The notes beneath the pieces were generated by a model. It did no database searches. It was not told the origin of the DNA and was given only the letters and a program-made list of their open reading frames with translations. Made by a program: the position numbers and the translations under genes. DNA of 64,000 bases, taken from contig CM055108.1 of the NCBI GenBank assembly GCA_029204225.1, positions 17,767,779-17,831,778 of the forward strand, written 5' to 3'. The stretch's first letter is position 1. Each line of letters begins with the position of its first letter. Positions 59,694-64,000 of this stretch are shown piece after piece. The stretch comes from Diphasiastrum complanatum. Lineage: Eukaryota > Streptophyta > Lycopodiopsida > Lycopodiales > Lycopodiaceae.

Positions 59694-60348
59694 TGTGAAA
59701 AATACAGATCCTAAGTGGATCTAAACTCCAAGATCATTGGCTTGAATGCTTGCACTCCAAACTACATAAGCTAGGAATTGGCAACACATTCTATGCTACC
59801 TAGAATGCAAAGAACTTGATCAAAAAGCATTTATCACAAATGGAAACTTCCATAAACATCAAGTGCGGCCCAAAATAGCATTATACAGTCCATAATACAT
59901 CAGCCTACCACTTTTGGAAAGCACCTAAGATCATACACAATAGCTTGAAGACAATACACACAACAATGCTCTCAATGGAGGAAGAAACAATGACAATGAT
60001 CTATTGATCTCAATGAAGCATACAAAAGGTTTCTCCAACCTGTTTTCCACGACTTCCCTACTATTTATGGATGAGGAAGATGACTCTCTCTCCTCTCTCT
60101 AGAAGGTACTTGACCCTAGATATTCCCTATATAGGAAAAATAGCTAAAAATGGCTTATATGACCAAAATACATCAAAATGGTCTCATTTTGAAGGGTATG
60201 AAGTTTGACACTTCATCATACTGAAAAAATACAGTAAATAAAAACATTGTGGCCTGGTTCACACGTGTGAAACTCCAGAACCAAAACTATTTACAATTTT
60301 AGCCAATTTAGGCCTCAAACTAGCTAGGAAATGTTGACAATTTTCACA
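59694..60348 (-). repeat. copia D 3' LTR
   Basis: 655 bp on the minus strand, from TGTGAAAATTGTC (60348) to TTTTTCACA (59694), directly after purine tract GAAGAGGGAG. Same length as the solo LTR at 20092-20746. Palindrome TTCACACGTGTGAA at 60258-60271. Confidence 0.93.
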
Positions 60349-61294
60349 CTCCCTCTTCAACATTGGATGCTAGTTTCAACATAGTCTTTGAGCACATTCC
60401 AAGATTAGATCTATGCATTAAATATAGGTCCTTTCCCAATGGTTTGGTGAAGATATCAGCCACACACTCCTTTGAAGAGACATGTTGAAGCTCCACCTCT
60501 TTGGCAATGACTTGATCTCTCACAAAATGGTGAGCAATCTCAATGTGCTTGCTCCTTGCATGAAAAACAGGATTGCTTGCCAAGCTTTGGGCTGAAAGGT
60601 TATCACAAAGTATGATTGGAGTCTTCTCTGGTTCCAGCAAGTGAAGATCCAATAACATCCTCTTGATCCAAAGAATCTCCTTGGTGCATGTTGTTAATGC
60701 CTTGTACTCGGCTTCGGTGGAAGATAGAGAGATAGTTGGTTGCTTCTTTGATAGCCATGAGACCACTCCATCTCCAAGATAGATTGCAAAGGCACTTGTT
60801 GACTTCCTATCCATTTGATCACCTGCAAAATCTGAATCTGAAAATCCACAAAGGTTAGGTGTAGTACCTCCATACAAGATGCCAAAATCTCTAGATCCCG
60901 AGATGTATCTAAGTACTCTCTTTCCTAGCTTCCAATGAGCCTCACTAGGATCTTGCATAAATTGACTTAGTTTACCAACCACAAAGCTTAGATCAGGTCT
61001 TGTGATGGTTAACCATATAAGAGATCCTATTAGCTTTCTATAGAGAGTAATGTCCTTGAAGGATCTTTCATTACTTCTTGTAGTTAGCTTTACATTTGAT
61101 TCCATAGGAGTAGAAACAACTTTACAATCTTCCATATGAAACCTTTTTAGAATAGAGTTAACATACTTTTCTTGACATATGAATGTAGATTTAGAAGTTC
61201 TAATAATCTCTATTCCTAAGATATAATGAAGTTTACCAAGATCAAAGTGGATATGTGAGTCAAATTCTACAAATTTTTGAAATTTCTCAGTCAA
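60349..61294 (-). pseudogene. pol: copia D RT thumb and RNase H, largely intact frame
   Basis: An uninterrupted 316-codon frame overlapping the LTR start by a few bases: FDLGKLHYILGIEII, LIWLTITRPDLSF, EAHWKLGKRVLRYISGSRDF, then RNase H with GFSDSDFAGDQMDRKSTSAF, SSTEAEYKAL, LCDNLSAQSLASN, HARSKHIEIAHHFVRD and ECVADIFTKPLGKD. RNase H degrades the RNA template during reverse transcription. The fingers and palm of RT, including YVDD, are missing. The frame switches near 61255 into leader sequence. Confidence 0.92.
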
Positions 61295-61496
61295 AACCGG
61301 ATCTGTATGGCCTCACACGTGTAAAAAGGGTTCCTACAGCCCACAACAAGATCTGGACCAAAAATTTTGAGAATAGCTATCAAATCCAACTCGCTACACA
61401 AAATTTGACTAGTTTCCAAAAACTGCTAATTTTGGCTTTGATTTGGATTAACCCTATCAATTTCAACAAAACCTCTTGTACTAGGCTCTGATACCA
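61255..61496 (-). other. copia E-type leader and primer site
   Basis: Primer site TGGTATCAGAGCC at 61496-61484 on the minus strand, then about 230 bp of leader with a TCACACGTGT half-palindrome (about 61313), joined directly to RT. All of gag, protease, integrase and the RT catalytic part are deleted. Confidence 0.75.
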
Positions 61497-62325
61497 TGTG
61501 GAAAAAGTACAAAAAGGACCAAGAGTGGATCTTAATCTGATCCTCAAGAGGGATTGGTTGTCAGATTACTTGATCTATCAATCTACTTGAGATTAAGATC
61601 AATCTAGATCAATTCTAGACACAAAATCCTAACAAGAACAATCATTAATTGAAGGTAGGTGTACTTTCTGGTTTTCCACGTGTGATCCCCTGTCTTAGTA
61701 CGGACTCCAACCTGAAAATCAAGTACACATTGATAGCACCTCAAAACAATCAAAACAAATGTAGACAAATGGAGAGAATCACTCAAAATTGCTTCCAAAA
61801 CCAAGATTGGTGTCTCACAATGATTATGGCCAAATGCGGCTCTATATATACAATAAGTGGGAGCTCGTGGTACTGATCATCCCTTTGATCCCACATGTGT
61901 GAAGGTGCTTTGTCATATGATGATTCATCATGCAAAACTCACACTTGGACAAAACCTTCTATTTTGAGCACTTTTGGTCCATTTTCCTTCTATATGGAGA
62001 TCTACTTGAAAATCTTCTAGAAGTCAAAATTCGTCTACTTCAGCTTATTCCACACATGTGAGCTGTCCTCTACACATGGGATGTGACACCTAACCAAAGG
62101 ATGTGGCTCATGCAATCAATAGATTGATGCCATCATATGTCTAGAAAACTAGTTTTTGGCCTTTTTAGCCACTAGAACTTGAATCAAATCATATGTACAA
62201 CCTATGTGATTATGGTACATGACAAGTATACTATTTTCACACATGGGAATAGACTCCACACATGTGTAATCATGCTATATACAAGATTTTTGGCCTCTAC
62301 CAAGCTTATTTTTGCATTTTTCACA
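61497..62325 (-). repeat. copia E 5' LTR
   Basis: 829 bp on the minus strand from TGTGAAAAATGC (62325) to TTTTTCCACA (61497). TATATATAG near 61850 is a likely TATA box. Several CACATGTG variants (about 61894, 62053, 62259). Confidence 0.85.
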
Positions 62326-63032
62326 CACTCTACAGAAATACACAGTATTTTAAGTACAGACTTTCTATATCTTCATGCTCCAATAACAATTGTTCTAATT
62401 AGTTAGTTGATTAGTTGCTAAGCAATCTTGTAAATGTAAAGCTAGAATAATACAAGATCTTCCAATTGCTATAAATGTAAATGAGCGATTGAAGATATCA
62501 TAAGTTAGAAGTCATAAGTTATCTAATAGAGATACAATGACCAGAACGGGTCTTTCAATAGCTGACTCCTTAGAGTTAGTGATTATAGAGAGAGATAGAG
62601 ATATTCAAAACGTTAGCAATTGTTTTGAATCTATAAGTAGGATCGCGCGCTTATCATCGCAATTGTATTGTGACTTGATCATTGTGTTTACAACATTATT
62701 ATACATATTCGCTATTGTTCTACACTATCGCATTCTTATTGAATGATAATAACTCTCACTCCTCTCACAAAAACATTATTATCAGAGATATATATGGCTA
62801 TCTCTGCCACCTAAATTAATTTTACATTGTCTTCAAATCAGATTATCAGTATTAGAGGATTGCATGGCTATCTCAGATGCCCAATTGTTTCTGCAATCTC
62901 TCTTTCATGGCTACACTGATAATCTGATTCAACACAAAAGAAATGCTTGTAAACTCCATTCTCTAAGTAATCCACAATCTTGTTATTAAGAATTTTTGTT
63001 TCATCAGTTGACATCAATCCAAAATGTCAACA
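62326..63032 (+). repeat. copia H copy 2, partial 5' LTR
   Basis: Matches the last 715 bp or so of the H LTR from CACTCTACAGAAAT to the intact end TGTCAACA. The 5' part is missing at the junction with LTR E, within a shared CACAC. Confidence 0.88.
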
Positions 63033-63036
63033 TATG

Positions 63037-63111
63037 TGGTATCAGAGCTGATAATTTACATTCCTCACATCCCACAAAGTGGTATTAGAGCCCACAAGTG
63101 GTATCAGAGCC
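63037..63111 (+). promoter_or_regulatory. copia H copy 2, triple primer-site motif
   Basis: TGGTATCAGAGC at 63037-63048, TGGTATTAGAGC at 63080-63091 and TGGTATCAGAGCC at 63099-63111. Two of the three are perfect matches to the initiator-Met site. Confidence 0.8.
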
Positions 63112-63221
63112 ATAGGTTTATTGGATTACTAGAGTCTAGGACTTATAATAGAACTTAATACATTCTAGTTCTATAGAGTTGGTTCATTCAATTTGTGTTT
63201 TATCTCTACTACTCGATTACA

Positions 63222-64000
63222 ATGGAAGGTTCAACCTCAGAGATCCTCTTGATCAACAAATTCAATGGGGATGACTTCCACATGTGGAAGTTTAAGATGA
63301 GGATGATCTTGATCGAGAAGGAGCTTTGGGGATCTGTAAACGGTTCAATAGCCAAATCGGCAGAACTTGAACTGCTTCCAACATGGAAAGCAAAGGATGG
63401 CCAAACACTTTCCATTGTATCCCTGAACTTAAAGGACACTCAGATTGCTCATGTATCACACAAGACCACCTCCAAAGAAGCGTGGGACATCCTTACAAGC
63501 ATCTACGAGACCTCAGATGTTTTCCTCGTCTCTTCTTGAGGAAGAAGATACTGACACTCAAAATGAGTGTTAGGCACCTCAGTCAGCGACCATCTGAATG
63601 AGTTCAAACATTTGCTAAACCAACTGGCTACAATAGGTTCACCTATCTAAAAAGAAGACTATACCATGTCTCTTCTTGTCAGTCTTCCATTATCCTACGA
63701 CAATTTAGTCTTGCTTCTTAGCAATACTCCGGCGCTATCTCTCCAAAAATTGACAACAAGTTTGTTGCAGACAGAAGTTAGGAGAAAAAGCTTGTCTTCG
63801 ACAACGAGTACCAAATCCATGGCACTCTACTCAAACAAGCAGTAGTCCAAGAAGAAGAAAGGTTTCATGGATAAGAAGACTTTGGCAGGATAGCCAGTAG
63901 CATCGCAACCACAACAACAACAGCATAGTCAATCATCGTTCAAGACCAAGCTATTTTGCAGATATTGCAAATGAACCAACCACGACATCAAAGACTGTCG
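63222..64000 (+). pseudogene. gag: copia H copy 2 gag, runs off window
   Basis: ATG at 63222 (MEGSTSEILLINKFNGDDF). UBN2-type capsid domain as in copy 1. A one-base loss near 63528 and an indel near 63569 shift the frame. The zinc knuckle start LFCRYCK (about 63950) keeps the T missing in copy 1 but is followed by TGA. The window ends within this region. Confidence 0.85.

Noticed and set aside
30488-63111. tRNA genes at TGGTATCAGAGC sites
   Set aside because: Only 12-13 nt match; they are primer-binding sites adjacent to LTR ends, with no cloverleaf.

Overview
This looks like a land-plant nuclear intergenic region made almost entirely of nested, decayed transposable elements. The evidence is AT-rich sequence, GT-AG introns, Ty1/copia and Ty3/gypsy proteins with plant-type order, and primer-binding sites matching initiator-Met tRNA (TGGTATCAGAGC) and the Athila-type motif TGGTGCCGATGCCGGGG. 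I cannot name the species. I see no intact host gene, no RNA gene and no CRISPR array. Every coding region carries stops, frameshifts or truncations. Most boundaries come from terminal TG/CA, primer sites, purine tracts and repeats read by eye.

Layout. 1-9168: a decayed intron-containing, transposase-like gene on the minus strand, with its upstream region, in a direct tandem duplication (1191-5020 and 5021-9168). 9189-9405: a 217-bp CT array. 9500-13302: 5' end of a minus-strand gypsy element J1 (gag, long leader full of short inverted motifs, primer site, LTR). It sits in the pol-ORF3 spacer of a second minus-strand gypsy element J2 (13310-14640). 14650-15861: a copia scrap and the Pro-rich/coiled-coil tail of a third ORF, with a 42-G run. 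15862-23155: copia element H, carrying a solo LTR of family D. 23200-24622: two related LTRs in inverted orientation with CT/GA arms. 24800-29690: 3' half of minus-strand gypsy element K (integrase, spacer, ORF3). 29694-36022: copia element C with both LTRs. 36180-40815: minus-strand gypsy element L (ORF3, spacer, pol). 41560-45115: plus-strand gypsy element M with a near-perfect 70-bp inverted repeat in its leader. 45117-46300: minus-strand LTR-element fragment N. 46309-53662: plus-strand gypsy element B (gag, pol, ORF3). 53664-56977: plus-strand copia E remnant holding a captured ORF3 fragment and a family F LTR. 57420-58507: an antisense ORF and a gypsy LTR piece. 58508-62325: copia LTR G, then a minus-strand element whose two LTRs belong to different families (D and E). 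62326-64000: second copy of copia H, running off the window.

Main biological theme. Athila-like gypsy elements K, L and B share a third reading frame between pol and the 3' LTR, with a conserved domain, a basic patch, coiled coils and a Thr/Pro-rich tail. In K, L and the 1-9 kb duplication, the sequence upstream of ORF3 (or of an ORF3-like start) carries dispersed short GCGA-core motifs followed by a TATA-like box, as if ORF3 had its own promoter. A second theme is the palindrome TTCACACGTGTGAA, or half or variant copies, in several different copia LTR families and leaders.
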